A stretch of DNA of 64,000 nucleotides from Rossellomorea aquimaris (GTDB lineage: Bacteria; Bacillota; Bacilli; Bacillales; Bacillaceae_B). The notes below the pieces were generated by a model. That model had not been told where the DNA came from and made no database searches. It was given only the letters and a program-made list of their open reading frames with translations. The stretch spans positions 930,001-994,000 of the forward strand of contig NZ_MINN01000074.1 of assembly GCF_001877785.1 (NCBI RefSeq), given 5' to 3'. The position numbers and the translations under genes are program-made. Positions 25,080 through 35,092 of this stretch are shown piece by piece (within the stretch, counting starts at the first letter, position 1; each line of letters starts with the position of its first letter).

Positions 25080-26585
25080 TTATAATAATGGTGACATCAA
25101 ACGGGATGTGGATTCTAAGATACGATATCCCATATGCCTTTTCTGAAATTCGTCGTGTGAAAGCTCGAAGGAATGATCAAGATCATTCAAGTATTCGTCC
25201 ACAAGCGACTGGGTACTCTTCGTTTTATACAGGAAGGCATTTACCTCGAAATTCAAATGAAAACTCCTCATATCCATATTCGAAGTGCCGATAGAAGCCA
25301 ACTCATTGTCGACAATGACTATTTTGCTGTGCATGAATCCCTTTTGATATTCATATATCCTCACGCCTGCCTCCAATAGTTCAGGGAAATATGACCGGGA
25401 GGCATGAAATACAATCCGCTTATCAGGTTTATGCGGTACAAGCAGCCTGACATCCACCCCGCTCAACGCGGCAATTTTTAAAGCTGAGAAGATATCTTCA
25501 TCCGGGATGAAATAAGGAGATGCAACCCATACACTTTCCTGTGCGGAAGTGATCATTGAAAAAAAGATGTTTTTCAGCACACTCAGTTCATTATCCGGAC
25601 CTCCTGCTATCATCTGCACCCCGCCATCATTGATTTCACTGACGGGATCGGGACTAAGATAACCCGGCGTAAGGAAGTCATCATTCGTCATATAATACCA
25701 ATCCTGAAGGAAAATAAGCTGAAGTGTGCGGACTGCCTCTCCCCTGACAAACAGGTGGGTATCCCTCCAGAATCCAAAGCTTGGGTTTTTACCCAGGTAT
25801 TCATCTCCTATATTCAGACCCCCGACAAATCCGATGCTTCCATCAATAACAATGATTTTACGATGATTACGGAAATTGAATTTATTATTTAGGAATGGAA
25901 TCTTCACTGGGCCGAAAGGGACAACTTCAATCCCGGCATTTTTTAATTCCCTGATATACTGATTTGATAATTGCCATGCCCCGACAGCATCGTAAAGAAA
26001 CCTGACTTTCACCCCGTCCCGGGCACGTTCGATCAACACATCTTTTATCTGGTTTCCAATGTCATCATGGCGGACGATATAATACTCCATATGAATATGA
26101 TGCTTTGCTGTTTTAAGCCAGCGCAATATTTCACCGAAGGTTTCCTGCCCATTTGTCAATACTTTCGTTTCACTCGAAAAGGAGATGGCACTGTTGCCGA
26201 TTCGCTGGGCGAGCTGAACATGCTTCTCCTGATAGAACCCGAACATCTCCGGGTTCATATCCTTTGGCCCCGGTTCGTACTTGTTGTAGGTTTCTTTATC
26301 TAATATGTGCTTTTTTTTGTACATTTTCTCTTTCCGGTAATTCCTTCCGAATAAAAGGTAGAAGATAAAACCCAGAAAAGGAAAAGCACCAAGGACTACA
26401 AGCCAAGTAAGTGTCTGGGTAGGATGACGATTTTCAATAAATATCAGAAAGCCTATGATGATTACTGAAAAAGTAAACACCAAGCTTACGTATTTAATCA
26501 TCCCTTCAAAGTATTGATCTAAAAAGTAAAAATAACTGAGAATGACCGCTGCGATAAATATGAGTACCTTCACCGTATTCTTCAT
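25080..26585 (-). CDS. cls: Cardiolipin synthase
   Basis: A 501-residue phospholipase-D-superfamily cardiolipin synthase that condenses two phosphatidylglycerols. Two N-terminal membrane helices (1-80) are followed by two HKD motifs: His241-x-Lys243-(x4)-Asp248 with FVGGLNIGDEYLG, and His419-x-Lys421-(x4)-Asp426 with IGTSNMDMRSF. The enzyme acts at the cytoplasmic membrane. It is inserted between coiA and mecA, where B. subtilis has none, and is closed by a strong terminator. Confidence 0.94.
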   Translation of the reverse strand: MKNTVKVLIFIAAVILSYFYFLDQYFEGMIKYVSLVFTFSVIIIGFLIFIENRHPTQTLTWLVVLGAFPFLGFIFYLLFGRNYRKEKMYKKKHILDKETYNKYEPGPKDMNPEMFGFYQEKHVQLAQRIGNSAISFSSETKVLTNGQETFGEILRWLKTAKHHIHMEYYIVRHDDIGNQIKDVLIERARDGVKVRFLYDAVGAWQLSNQYIRELKNAGIEVVPFGPVKIPFLNNKFNFRNHRKIIVIDGSIGFVGGLNIGDEYLGKNPSFGFWRDTHLFVRGEAVRTLQLIFLQDWYYMTNDDFLTPGYLSPDPVSEINDGGVQMIAGGPDNELSVLKNIFFSMITSAQESVWVASPYFIPDEDIFSALKIAALSGVDVRLLVPHKPDKRIVFHASRSYFPELLEAGVRIYEYQKGFMHSKIVIVDNELASIGTSNMDMRSFHLNFEVNAFLYKTKSTQSLVDEYLNDLDHSFELSHDEFQKRHMGYRILESTSRLMSPLL

Positions 26586-26697
26586 TTGTTACACCTTCCC
26601 GTGAACTCGAAATAAACAATTAAAGCCTATGTAGTTTATCAATGTTCTCTTGTTTTAATAAATACTCAATAATCTTGGTGAGTTCTCTGACTCGTAA

Positions 26698-26733
26698 TAA
26701 AAAAATACCGATTTCAGGATGAAACCGGTATTT
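26698..26733 (-). terminator. Terminator after mecA
   Basis: AATACCG/CGGTATT pairs with an inner TTTCA/TGAAA stem, followed on the minus strand by T7, just after the mecA stop. Confidence 0.88.
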
Positions 26734-26737
26734 GAGC

Positions 26738-27409
26738 TTATGAAAAGTATGCACTTAATTTTTCGAATACATTTTGGTCGACGACAATTTTTCCATATTC
26801 CTCAAGCCGGTGAACGGTCATTCTTGACTCATCTGCGTACTCAAGCAAGATGCTCAACATATCATCGATCTCTTCTTCTGAGAAGTGCTCCTCTGAAAAC
26901 TTAACATAAAGATAGTAGTTATTCTCAAAAGCCAGCAACTTCGTATCCAGATGGTCTACCGGCATTTCCTTTAATCTCTGGGATAATGAAATGGCATCTT
27001 CAAAGTCGCTGAATTTCAGGGTGAAATCCAGTGCAACTTCAGTATCCTCATCCTGGTCCTGTTTGATTTGGAAATGCTGATCAAGCAGTTCCTCGATCCG
27101 TTCATCGACAGGAAGCTCCTTTAATTTATCTTCAGGGATCGGCAATTCAAACCGCTGGCCATCCTTGGAAACCTGCGCCCTTGTCACGAGGACTTCAAGT
27201 CCTTTGTCCAGTGCCTGGACTTGAATCCATAGTGGACCCTCGATACCGAAATCTTCTTCTTGATGGACTTCATCCATCATTTCCCAGAATAACTCTTCAC
27301 TTCTTTCGCGGTTATACCAGATTTCTTCGCGATCAAAGCCTCTATCCTCTATATCCCCGTATGAAATATAGAATTTAACTGTATTTTCATTAATGCGTTC
27401 GATTTCCAT
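26738..27409 (-). CDS. mecA: Adaptor protein MecA
   Basis: A 223-residue MecA with the conserved N-terminal MEIERINENTVKFYISY domain (ComK/ComS binding), an acidic linker, and a C-terminal ClpC-binding domain rich in DFEDAI/LYVKFS elements. MecA targets ComK for ClpCP degradation and helps ClpC assemble. GGGAGAGG lies 5-8 bases before the ATG. The long leader carries two hairpins. In B. subtilis mecA is likewise between coiA and spx. Confidence 0.96.
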   Translation of the reverse strand: MEIERINENTVKFYISYGDIEDRGFDREEIWYNRERSEELFWEMMDEVHQEEDFGIEGPLWIQVQALDKGLEVLVTRAQVSKDGQRFELPIPEDKLKELPVDERIEELLDQHFQIKQDQDEDTEVALDFTLKFSDFEDAISLSQRLKEMPVDHLDTKLLAFENNYYLYVKFSEEHFSEEEIDDMLSILLEYADESRMTVHRLEEYGKIVVDQNVFEKLSAYFS

Positions 27410-27459
27410 TTAACACCTCTCCCTTCTTGCATATAATTAGTGAAGGGACTACACCCCAT

Positions 27460-27496
27460 GGGCTGTTATAGCCCGACTGTCTGACTGGCACGCCAG
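27460..27496 (-). other. Twin hairpins in the mecA leader
   Basis: Two adjacent inverted repeats, GGGCT/AGCCC (27460-27474) and CTGGC/GCCAG (27485-27496), lie 50-90 bases before the mecA start. Neither has a T tract, so they are not terminators. They could be mRNA leader structures or a protein site. The rest of the 27410-27728 gap shows nothing I recognise. Confidence 0.35.
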
Positions 27497-27728
27497 ACTG
27501 TTGGTGAAGACAGAAGATACATTTAAGTTAGTTTGTACCTTGTACTTCTATTTTATGTTATCTGTACGTAAAATGGAATTAAAATAGCACCCATTTTTCA
27601 CATTGACAGATTGAACTAAATCATGTGTTTTTGACATTTTAGCTAATGTTTGCAGAAAATTCAAGTGATAATACTTATTACTAAGGTATGTCACCGCTAA
27701 GCATTTCCGTGCAAAAATTATGGGAAAA

Positions 27729-27779
27729 ATAAAGAGACTAACCCGCAAGGAAACAAAACGTCCTTTAAGGGTCAGCCCC
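27729..27779 (-). terminator. Terminator after spx
   Basis: An 11-bp stem (27734-27744 with 27769-27779, with G-U pairs) encloses a smaller AAGGA/TCCTT stem and is followed on the minus strand by TTTATTTTT. Confidence 0.7.
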
Positions 27780-27833
27780 TTTTAATTGTATATTCCCGCA
27801 GTCTGGAAAAGATGCGGGAATGTGAATGATTGA

Positions 27834-28238
27834 TTAGTTAACCATTCTTTGAGCTTCAAGAAGTTGAAATGTGCGAACCTTTCTGGGAAGGAAGCGTCTG
27901 ATTTCATCTTCATTGTATCCAACCTGCAAACGCTTTTCATCCAGGATGATCGGACGTCTAAGTAATCCAGGATTCTTTTGGATGAGCTCAAACAATTCTT
28001 GCAGCGGTAATGTTTCTAAATCAACGTTAAGCTTCTGAAAAGTCTTGGAACGTGTAGAAATAATTTCATCTGTACCATCCTCGGTCATGCGGAGGATTTC
28101 CTTGATTTCATCGATGCTTAGAGGCTCAGAGAAAACATTGCGCTCTGTATATGGTATCTCGTGCTCTTCTAACCAAGCTTTTGCCTTGCGACAAGATGTA
28201 CAACTAGGTGAAGTGAATAATGTAACCACGTCATTCAC
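27834..28238 (-). CDS. spx: Transcriptional regulator Spx
   Basis: A 134-residue ArsC-fold regulator (YjbD) that binds the RNA polymerase alpha CTD and controls the disulfide-stress response. The redox switch CTSC (Cys13-Cys16), the RPI motif (GLLRRPIIL) and the ClpXP-recognised tail EAQRMVN are present. Compared with B. subtilis Spx (131 aa) it has a 3-residue N-terminal extension. AAGGGAG precedes the ATG. The gene follows yjbC as in B. subtilis, but the 337-base gap and a palindrome between them suggest it has its own promoter. Confidence 0.96.
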   Translation of the reverse strand: MNDVVTLFTSPSCTSCRKAKAWLEEHEIPYTERNVFSEPLSIDEIKEILRMTEDGTDEIISTRSKTFQKLNVDLETLPLQELFELIQKNPGLLRRPIILDEKRLQVGYNEDEIRRFLPRKVRTFQLLEAQRMVN

Positions 28239-28490
28239 ACTCCCTTAAATAGTTTATAGTAGTGTATGATATAGAGTATTTTATTTAAACAACAGCGTTA
28301 TTTAAAATTAGTTTAAATAAGAAATCTCTATTATGTATTATACATGAATTGCAGGTGGTTGAACATACTTTTAATAAATTTGTCAAACTTCTTACACATT
28401 CGTTTAACATAAGCTATATATTCTGTTTCTGCTTAATATTTACCCGCTTTTTTATGGGTATAAACATCCTTTTTACAGCTTACTATTTTC

Positions 28491-28533
28491 ATTTAGAAAA
28501 CCTTATTGCGAATCGCAATAAGGTTTTCTAAAT
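28491..28533. terminator. 43-bp perfect palindrome between yjbC and spx
   Basis: Two 21-base arms (28491-28511 and 28513-28533) pair perfectly around a single central A; both flanks are A/T-rich. It is most simply a bidirectional terminator, though no gene on the plus strand ends here. The remaining 28239-28490 gap holds spx promoter DNA that I cannot resolve. Confidence 0.6.
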
Positions 28534-28575
28534 GATATTTTGTTTCCGAAATCACCGCTTTTGATTTCCGGGGTT

Positions 28576-29148
28576 TTATAAATCTTTCAATAAGTCTTCT
28601 TCTCGGTCTTCGTCGCGCTTAAGGACTTCATCAACCGGCTGATAGGAAGCGCCGTAAAATTTTTCATCCTTGTACGTATGAATCAGTTCGTACGTTTTTT
28701 TCATGGAATCAAAAATTAATTCCTCTGACTCTTCATTGGGTGCCCAATATAAAATTTCCATTGCGTTGACTTCGTTTGTAGCGAGTGATTTCCTGGCATA
28801 GCCGATGCTGACTGCATGCTCGAACCCTTCCCGCTTGTAAAATTTTAACCGTTTTTCTGTATCTGTGTCTTCGTAGTCTACAGGCTCTACCTCAAGGATG
28901 ATCGGTTTATTCTTTTTCTTCAGCTTTTCAAGAAGCTTATGGCCAAGCCCCTGACCGCGGGCATCCTTAGAAACAAAGAGATAATCGATAAAGATGAATT
29001 CTTCCAGTTCAGCATACATCAATACGTGATGCTTTCCCTCATCTTTATGATAGATATCGCTTCGTTCCTTCAGCAATGTTTCAAGATGTTCTTTTGATTT
29101 CATTTCCTCGACAGGGAAATATTGATTTAGCTTTTCATACCAGTGCAT
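28576..29148 (-). CDS. yjbC: YjbC, GNAT-family acetyltransferase
   Basis: A 190-residue GNAT protein with acetyl-CoA motif RGQGLG (64-69) following YLFVSKDA, and an extended charged C-terminal region. In B. subtilis yjbC precedes spx and is co-transcribed from upstream promoters including stress sigma factors; the order is kept here. The substrate is unknown. AAAGGAG lies 8 bases before the ATG. Confidence 0.86.
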   Translation of the reverse strand: MHWYEKLNQYFPVEEMKSKEHLETLLKERSDIYHKDEGKHHVLMYAELEEFIFIDYLFVSKDARGQGLGHKLLEKLKKKNKPIILEVEPVDYEDTDTEKRLKFYKREGFEHAVSIGYARKSLATNEVNAMEILYWAPNEESEELIFDSMKKTYELIHTYKDEKFYGASYQPVDEVLKRDEDREEDLLKDL

Positions 29149-29403
29149 GGACCTACTCCTTTAAATGAATTTTTCCGACTAACGGGATAAAACTATTTTT
29201 CTCATAATTGAATGGATTATGTCAGTTGTTAGCCTTTTCTGTGGATTTAATTTAATTACGGTTTTGCAGGATAGTATTCCTGCCATGGGGGAGATGTGGT
29301 GTAAAGCGGTTAATGTTACCATTTTAATCATAACAATCTCAGCAGGATTGTCAAATGAAAGCCATTCATCATTAAAAGATGACGCTTAAATATTACTCAT
29401 CAA

Positions 29404-29440
29404 AAAAGGCTTACTCACAACTTTAGTGAGTAAGCCTTTT
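29404..29440 (-). terminator. Terminator after the glycoside hydrolase-like gene
   Basis: A perfect 15-bp stem (29404-29418 with 29426-29440), T-rich on the minus strand, 1 base after the stop. Confidence 0.92.
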
Positions 29441-29441
29441 C

Positions 29442-30647
29442 TTAAGGAGTATAATCGACACCTTCTGTATATGAGTTCCCTGCATCCCATAGGAGGAATT
29501 CGTTAATTCCCTGGTCGTTCAGTGCTTTGATTTGATCCTCTATTTCAGCTTTGCCGTAAGGTTTATAATTTCCGCTGCCCAACCATGAAGCTGTGAAATC
29601 TTGAAGCCATGGTCTTGAGATCGGAGGATTTTTGAGTTCACCCAATTTTTTATTTTCTAGTTTCGCATACTCAGTAACAAGCTCATAAGGCTGCAGATCC
29701 GGCTTTGCAATTCCGAAGTACGGAGTCCAGTGACTCGGATAGATCATAGAAGAAATAACATCTACATTTTCCGAGATTTTAGAGAAGTTCTGCCCGATAC
29801 CCGGTGCCTCCGGGAGAGTGGCTGTATAACCGAAGATATCGACGGATACTTTTACTCCATACGGTTTTAACTTTTCCTTGGCATATGCCACAAAATCCGT
29901 AACGGCCTGCACACGTTTCTGGACATTGTCCTTTTCTTTATCCGTATATTCTCCGGTACTATACTGTAGTTCCTTATCCCTCTTCTCAAATCCTTCCGGG
30001 AAACGAACATAGTCAAACTGGATTTCCTGGAATCCCATTTTCGCCGCTTCGATTGCGATACCTACGTTATAATCCCACACTTCTTTAAGGAATGGATTGA
30101 CGAACGATTCCCCGCGTCCATTCTTCCACACACTGCCACCATCTTTATAGGACAGCTCCGGTTTTTTATTGGCAAGAACTGAATCTTTAAATACAACAAC
30201 TCGGGCAATCGGATAAATTTGTTTTTCTTCCATATTATCAAGCAGCGATATAGGATCCTTGATATACGGCTGGCCAATATCAGCAAATGCGGAAGACGCT
30301 TCCGGTTCATATGTAAGGTTTCCATTGTCATCCTTTATATCGATTACCATCGCATTTAAATCCGTTGAATCGACCAGGTCAGTCAACTTATTGAACCGCT
30401 CCCCTCCGGCGGAATGTCCCGTGACATATACTCCCCTGATGGCGTCAGGATATTTAAATGAATAACCGGAATCATACACAAATCTTGGAGCTGCAGCAGG
30501 AATTTCCTTTTTGCTCAGCGTCATAGTTCTTTTTTCATGGCTGCTTTTAACCGGACTATCTTTAGATTCGGCACTTACTGATTGAATTGGCAATACACAC
30601 ATTGTGAATAAACAAAAAGATGCCGCCAGCTTACTCCATTTCAACAT
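29442..30647 (-). CDS. Secreted putative glycoside hydrolase (DUF4015)
   Basis: A 401-residue secreted protein. The signal peptide covers residues 1-26 (cleavage near VSA-ES), and the rest is a TIM-barrel-like DUF4015 domain: RGVYVTGHSAG, AMVIDIKDDNG, EIQFDYVRFP with conserved acidic residues, and EFLLWDAGNSYTEGVDY at the end. The family is assigned as putative glycosidase, perhaps acting on cell wall or exopolysaccharide, but activity is unproven. It is monocistronic between yjbC and oppF. Confidence 0.82.
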   Translation of the reverse strand: MLKWSKLAASFCLFTMCVLPIQSVSAESKDSPVKSSHEKRTMTLSKKEIPAAAPRFVYDSGYSFKYPDAIRGVYVTGHSAGGERFNKLTDLVDSTDLNAMVIDIKDDNGNLTYEPEASSAFADIGQPYIKDPISLLDNMEEKQIYPIARVVVFKDSVLANKKPELSYKDGGSVWKNGRGESFVNPFLKEVWDYNVGIAIEAAKMGFQEIQFDYVRFPEGFEKRDKELQYSTGEYTDKEKDNVQKRVQAVTDFVAYAKEKLKPYGVKVSVDIFGYTATLPEAPGIGQNFSKISENVDVISSMIYPSHWTPYFGIAKPDLQPYELVTEYAKLENKKLGELKNPPISRPWLQDFTASWLGSGNYKPYGKAEIEDQIKALNDQGINEFLLWDAGNSYTEGVDYTP

Positions 30648-30903
30648 TAACCTCTCCTCTTTAAAAATAACTATCTACTAAAAATTGTAATACCTGTTAC
30701 TATTTTAACAAGGAAATTACTTCAAGGAAACGGGAATATACACCTAAAACGTTTGAATTTCCGAGGAAATCAGTGTGACTGAGTTCATTAACAATATATT
30801 CGCCTGATAAGGGCTTCTCAGAAAAAAATTTCTTATTAAAAGAATATATGTATTTTCATTTTAAAAAGAAGAAGTTTATCCTTCCGCGTATGTGGAATAA
30901 AAG

Positions 30904-30930
30904 AAAAAAGCCCCCTTGTTCAAGGGAGCT
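30904..30930 (-). terminator. Terminator of the opp operon
   Basis: A 10-bp stem (30909-30918 with 30921-30930) is followed by T6 on the minus strand, 9 bases after the oppF stop. The remainder of the gap up to 30647 shows nothing. Confidence 0.88.
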
Positions 30931-30939
30931 TCAAAGGTA

Positions 30940-31875
30940 TCACGCTTTATACTGAGCTTTATATTGCGCAAATTCTTTTTCAGAGCAGTATACAAAGTGC
31001 CCAGGCGCAACCTCGCGCATTTCAAGCTGATCTTCTTCCGTATAGTTATGAACTGCAGGATCGTATTCTTTCCTTCTGCGAGTGCGCTCATATTCTGGAT
31101 CAGGAAGTGGAATCGCAGATAGTAAAGATTGTGTATAAGGGTGAAGCGGGTTCTTATACAAGGCATCGCTTGGTGCCAGCTCTACTAATTTACCAAAATA
31201 CATTACCCCGATACGGTCACTGATGTATTTTACCATGGAAAGGTCATGGGCGATGAATAGATATGTCAACCCTTTTTCTTTTTGCAGCTGCTGCATCAAG
31301 TTTACGACCTGTGCCTGGATCGATACGTCAAGCGCAGAAATCGGCTCATCGGCGATGATGAAATCAGGATCTACTGCAAGGGCACGTGCAATACCGATAC
31401 GCTGTCTTTGTCCGCCTGAGAACTCGTGCGGATAACGGCCTGCGTGCTCCTTATTCAAACCGACTGTCTCAAGGAGTTCATGGACTTTTCTAAGGCGTTC
31501 TTCTTTAGAGGAAGCAAGTCCGTGAATATCGATTCCTTCTGCGATGATGTCGGCAACCTTCATACGAGGATTTAATGATGCATAAGGATCCTGGAATATC
31601 ATCTGCATTTTTCGGTTGAATTTTTTTAATTGTGAACGATTCTTCTTACCATGTACATCGTCGCCTTCAAACAAAACCTGACCGTCAGTTGCATCGTAAA
31701 GACGGATAATCGTACGCCCGGTTGTCGATTTACCACATCCAGACTCCCCAACGAGACCAAGTGTTTCACCTTTATAAATGTCGAAAGAAATATCATCAAC
31801 CGCTTTTACCATATTCGGTTTCCCAGGGTTGAAATATTGTTTAAGGTTTTTGATTTCTAGTAATTTTTCTGCCAT
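30940..31875 (-). CDS. oppF: Oligopeptide ABC transporter ATP-binding protein OppF
   Basis: A 311-residue ATPase. Walker A GESGCGKS (43-50), ABC signature [15 protein letters not shown], Walker [14 protein letters not shown], and the H-loop IAHD. The C-terminal oligopeptide/dipeptide transporter extension ([17 protein letters not shown]) identifies the Opp/Dpp class. It pairs with OppD to energise uptake. Its start overlaps the oppD stop by one base. Confidence 0.95.
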   Translation of the reverse strand: MAEKLLEIKNLKQYFNPGKPNMVKAVDDISFDIYKGETLGLVGESGCGKSTTGRTIIRLYDATDGQVLFEGDDVHGKKNRSQLKKFNRKMQMIFQDPYASLNPRMKVADIIAEGIDIHGLASSKEERLRKVHELLETVGLNKEHAGRYPHEFSGGQRQRIGIARALAVDPDFIIADEPISALDVSIQAQVVNLMQQLQKEKGLTYLFIAHDLSMVKYISDRIGVMYFGKLVELAPSDALYKNPLHPYTQSLLSAIPLPDPEYERTRRRKEYDPAVHNYTEEDQLEMREVAPGHFVYCSEKEFAQYKAQYKA

Positions 31876-32948
31876 TATGAACGGACCTCCTCAACTAGTA
31901 CCGGCTTAGCGTAGTTAGACGGCATTTTTCGATGTCTTAGTTTTACGACTTCAGGAGGCTCAACGTTCGGAGCACTTGGATGCATTAACCATGATTTAAC
32001 CATATGTGTATCGGACACTTTGTAATATGGCGGTTCCTGTTCGAAATCGATTTTCATTGCGTATTCGCTTCTCAAAGCGAAGGCATCCCCTTTTGGAGGA
32101 TTCAGCAGATCAGGAGGCGTACCTGGTATCGCCACCAACTCCTGTTCTCCTTCTGTGTCAGTCGTAGGCATGGAGCCAATCAGTCCCCAAGTGTACGGAT
32201 GACGCGGATCATAGAAAATTTCATCTACTGTACCCGATTCTACGATTTGCCCACCGTACATGACGGCAACACGGTCGGCGACATTTGCAACAACGCCGAG
32301 GTCATGGGTGATGAAAATGATTGATGTCTCGATTTTAGTCTGCAGATCTTTCATCAGCTCAAGGATTTGAGCCTGGATAGTAACATCCAGTGCAGTTGTC
32401 GGTTCATCAGCAATCAGGATTTTAGGGTTACAGGCGAGTGCGATGGCGATTACGACACGCTGGCGCTGCCCACCCGAGAATTGATGCGGGTATTGTTTAA
32501 TACGTGTTTCCGGATTAGGAAGCCCTACCAGCTTCAACAATTCGACTGCACGTTTTTTCGCATCATTCTTACTCATATTCTGGTGCTTCACAAGCGGCTC
32601 CATGATTTGCTTACCGATTGTCATCGTAGGATTGAGTGAAGTCATCGGATCTTGGAAAATCATTGAAATATCCTTGCCGCGAATTTTTTCCATTTGCGTT
32701 TCAGGAAGCTTTGCAAGATCCTTCCCTTCAAACGTGATGCTTCCATCTTTAATAAACCCTGGCGGATTTGGAATCAATCTCATAAGGGCCTTTGTGGTTA
32801 CGGACTTACCGGAACCCGATTCCCCCACTATTGCAAGTGTTTCACCTTTATCTAAATGAAAATCAACACCGCGGACGGCTTTGACTTCTCCTCCATGCGT
32901 ATTGAAGGAGACATGTAAGTTGTTTACTTCCAGTATTCTTTTTGACAT
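31875..32948 (-). CDS. oppD: Oligopeptide ABC transporter ATP-binding protein OppD
   Basis: A 357-residue ATPase with Walker A GESGSGKS (42-49), signature [15 protein letters not shown] and Walker [14 protein letters not shown]. It has the DppD/OppD C-terminal region with [15 protein letters not shown], though the cysteines that often form an iron-sulfur site in relatives are absent. It lies 18 bases after oppC and overlaps oppF. Confidence 0.95.
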   Translation of the reverse strand: MSKRILEVNNLHVSFNTHGGEVKAVRGVDFHLDKGETLAIVGESGSGKSVTTKALMRLIPNPPGFIKDGSITFEGKDLAKLPETQMEKIRGKDISMIFQDPMTSLNPTMTIGKQIMEPLVKHQNMSKNDAKKRAVELLKLVGLPNPETRIKQYPHQFSGGQRQRVVIAIALACNPKILIADEPTTALDVTIQAQILELMKDLQTKIETSIIFITHDLGVVANVADRVAVMYGGQIVESGTVDEIFYDPRHPYTWGLIGSMPTTDTEGEQELVAIPGTPPDLLNPPKGDAFALRSEYAMKIDFEQEPPYYKVSDTHMVKSWLMHPSAPNVEPPEVVKLRHRKMPSNYAKPVLVEEVRS

Positions 32949-32966
32949 TGTTCTATCTCCCTTCCA

Positions 32967-33992
32967 TTACTTACGCATTTTCGGATCAAGTGCATCTCGA
33001 AGTCCGTCTGCCATCAAGTTAAAACTCAAGATGATCAATGAAATGACTACCGACGGGACAAACATCATATAAGGAAACGATTGAATGGATCTGTAACCAT
33101 CATTTACCAGAGATCCAAGAGAAGCTCTAGGCGGTGAGATACCCAATCCGATAAAGCTTAAGAATGCTTCTGTATAAATTGCAGCGGGTACAGTAAACAT
33201 CGTCGTTATGATTACTGGACCCATAACGTTAGGCAGTAAATGTTTAAAGATCAGTCGGTTGCTGCTCGCCCCAAGGGTACGGGAAGCAAGAACGAACTCC
33301 TGATTCTTCAATTGCAGTACCTGACCACGTACGATACGTGCCATACCGGTCCATCCGGTTATGACCATCGCCATCGTAATCGAGAATATCCCCGGTTCAA
33401 AAATCAGTATGAAGAGGATTACTACAATCAAGTTCGGTATACCTACCAGTACCTCAATGATACGCTGCATGATGTCGTCGACTTTTCCGCCATAATAAGC
33501 AGAAATACCCCCATATGAAATCCCGATGAGGAAATCAATGATCGCTGCTAAAATACCGATGTAAAGGGAAATCCTCGTTCCGCTCCAAGTCCTGGTCCAA
33601 AGGTCCCGTCCCAAGTCATCTGTACCGAACCAGTAATTTTCTTTAACTTGTCTTGACTCATATACATCAAACCCGTCAGCATCCTTACCGTCAAACGGAA
33701 GCCAACCGATACCTGAAAGCGCTTCAATTTTAGGGGGAAGCTTTGCATGTCGGATATTTTGATCGCTGAATTTATGATCATTCATACCTGGGCCAAATAT
33801 TGCGAAGAAGATAATCACGGCCGTGATAAAGATACCGATAAGTGCACCCTTACTCTTACGCAGTCTAATCCATGAATCCTGCCAGAAATTCAGACTTGGT
33901 CTTTCTATTTTTTCGGCTTCATCTCCGCTAGCTTTTTTTTGCTGGAAGAGATCTGGACTAAGTTGTTCTAATTCTTTTTTGTTTGGTAACAT
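32967..33992 (-). CDS. oppC: Oligopeptide ABC transporter permease OppC
   Basis: A 341-residue inner-membrane permease with an N-terminal cytoplasmic extension, one early helix and five later helices. The EAA coupling loop is in the FVLASRTLGASSNRLIFKHLLPN region, and the family end SLIILSFNLMADGLRDALDPKMRK is clear. It forms the translocation pore with OppB. It starts within the last base of oppB. Confidence 0.95.
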   Translation of the reverse strand: MLPNKKELEQLSPDLFQQKKASGDEAEKIERPSLNFWQDSWIRLRKSKGALIGIFITAVIIFFAIFGPGMNDHKFSDQNIRHAKLPPKIEALSGIGWLPFDGKDADGFDVYESRQVKENYWFGTDDLGRDLWTRTWSGTRISLYIGILAAIIDFLIGISYGGISAYYGGKVDDIMQRIIEVLVGIPNLIVVILFILIFEPGIFSITMAMVITGWTGMARIVRGQVLQLKNQEFVLASRTLGASSNRLIFKHLLPNVMGPVIITTMFTVPAAIYTEAFLSFIGLGISPPRASLGSLVNDGYRSIQSFPYMMFVPSVVISLIILSFNLMADGLRDALDPKMRK

Positions 33993-34921
33993 TATTTCTT
34001 CCCTCCAGCCAAGCGAATACGCGGATCAATGATTCCATACAGGATATCGACCAGGAAAATTACCGCAATGAATAATACACTAAAGAATAGGGTAATCCCC
34101 ATGATAACCGTGTAATCGTTAGTATTGATAGATAGTACGAACTGTTCACCCAATCCAGGGACAGCAAAAATACGTTCTACAACAAGAGAACCTGTCATGA
34201 CGGCAACTGTCATTGGTCCTAAGATCGTAACGATAGGGATCATCGCATTTCGAACAGCATGCTTAACTACTGTTCCGACTTTTGAAATCCCTTTTGCTTT
34301 TGCAAGTAAGATATAATCAGAGTTTAATATCTCAAGCATTTCAGTACGCATAAAACGTGCAATCGTTGCCACAACACCCACAGTCAATGCCAAAGTCGGC
34401 AATATAGTATGCTTGTATTCTCCCCAAAGTGCTACTGGAAGCCACTCAAGCTTTACTCCAATGTAATACTGTAATAATGCAGCAAATACGAAGGATGGGA
34501 TGGATATCCCTAAAACAGCGAGAATCGTAGAACCATAGTCCAGCCATGTGTTATGCCTGATGGCTGCAATAATTCCTACTAAAATACCTAAAAATGTTCC
34601 CAATACCATAGCTTGGAATCCTAGAAGTGCGGAAGGTCCAATACGGTCTCCAATAATCTGTGTAACCGGGCGGTTGTCGTATTGGAATGATAATCCTAAA
34701 TCACCTTGAGCGAGTCCAGTCATATAGTTTACGTACTGGACAGGCAGCGGGTCATTCAGACCGTATTTATCCAAAATGATTTGTTGTTGTTCCGGAGACA
34801 GCCTTTCTTGATTTTGCAGTGGAGATCCAGGCAGGAGCTTCATCAGAAAGAAAGTAGCGGTAGCAATGATAAGCAAAGTGATGATCATATAAACGAGTCG
34901 TTGAATTGTATATCTGACCAT
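33992..34921 (-). CDS. oppB: Oligopeptide ABC transporter permease OppB
   Basis: A 309-residue permease with an N-terminal helix (YMIITLLIIATATFFLMKLLPGSP), six predicted helices and the EAA loop (ILLAKAKGISKVGTVVKHAVRNAMIPI). The end DILYGIIDPRIRLAGGKK is typical. It lies downstream of oppA, after a hairpin that may reduce transcription into the permease genes. Confidence 0.95.
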   Translation of the reverse strand: MVRYTIQRLVYMIITLLIIATATFFLMKLLPGSPLQNQERLSPEQQQIILDKYGLNDPLPVQYVNYMTGLAQGDLGLSFQYDNRPVTQIIGDRIGPSALLGFQAMVLGTFLGILVGIIAAIRHNTWLDYGSTILAVLGISIPSFVFAALLQYYIGVKLEWLPVALWGEYKHTILPTLALTVGVVATIARFMRTEMLEILNSDYILLAKAKGISKVGTVVKHAVRNAMIPIVTILGPMTVAVMTGSLVVERIFAVPGLGEQFVLSINTNDYTVIMGITLFFSVLFIAVIFLVDILYGIIDPRIRLAGGKK

Positions 34922-35030
34922 TCTTTAGCCCCCCTTTTTGTCTATTTTTTCAATACATAATATATTATATAGTTATTCGACAAATTTTCAATCTATTTTT
35001 ACTTTTTAGATTTTTTTCGACAATCAGTGG

Positions 35031-35069
35031 AAAAGGAGAGCGTATGCCCATGCATACACTCTCCCTTTT
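35031..35069 (-). terminator. Partial terminator/processing hairpin between oppA and oppB
   Basis: A long stem (AAAAGGGAGAG arm with CTCTCCTTTT, plus ATGC inner pairs) follows the oppA stop by about 24 bases. Such intercistronic hairpins raise binding-protein mRNA relative to the permease genes. Confidence 0.7.
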
Positions 35070-35092
35070 AAGGTTTGTCATTGAGCTATTGA

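Noticed and set aside
27548-27748. 66-codon minus-strand frame between spx and mecA
   Set aside because: No ribosome site and overlap with the spx terminator.
28349-28531. 60-codon hydrophobic frame upstream of spx
   Set aside because: No ribosome site, a poor start, and it runs into the 43-bp palindrome.
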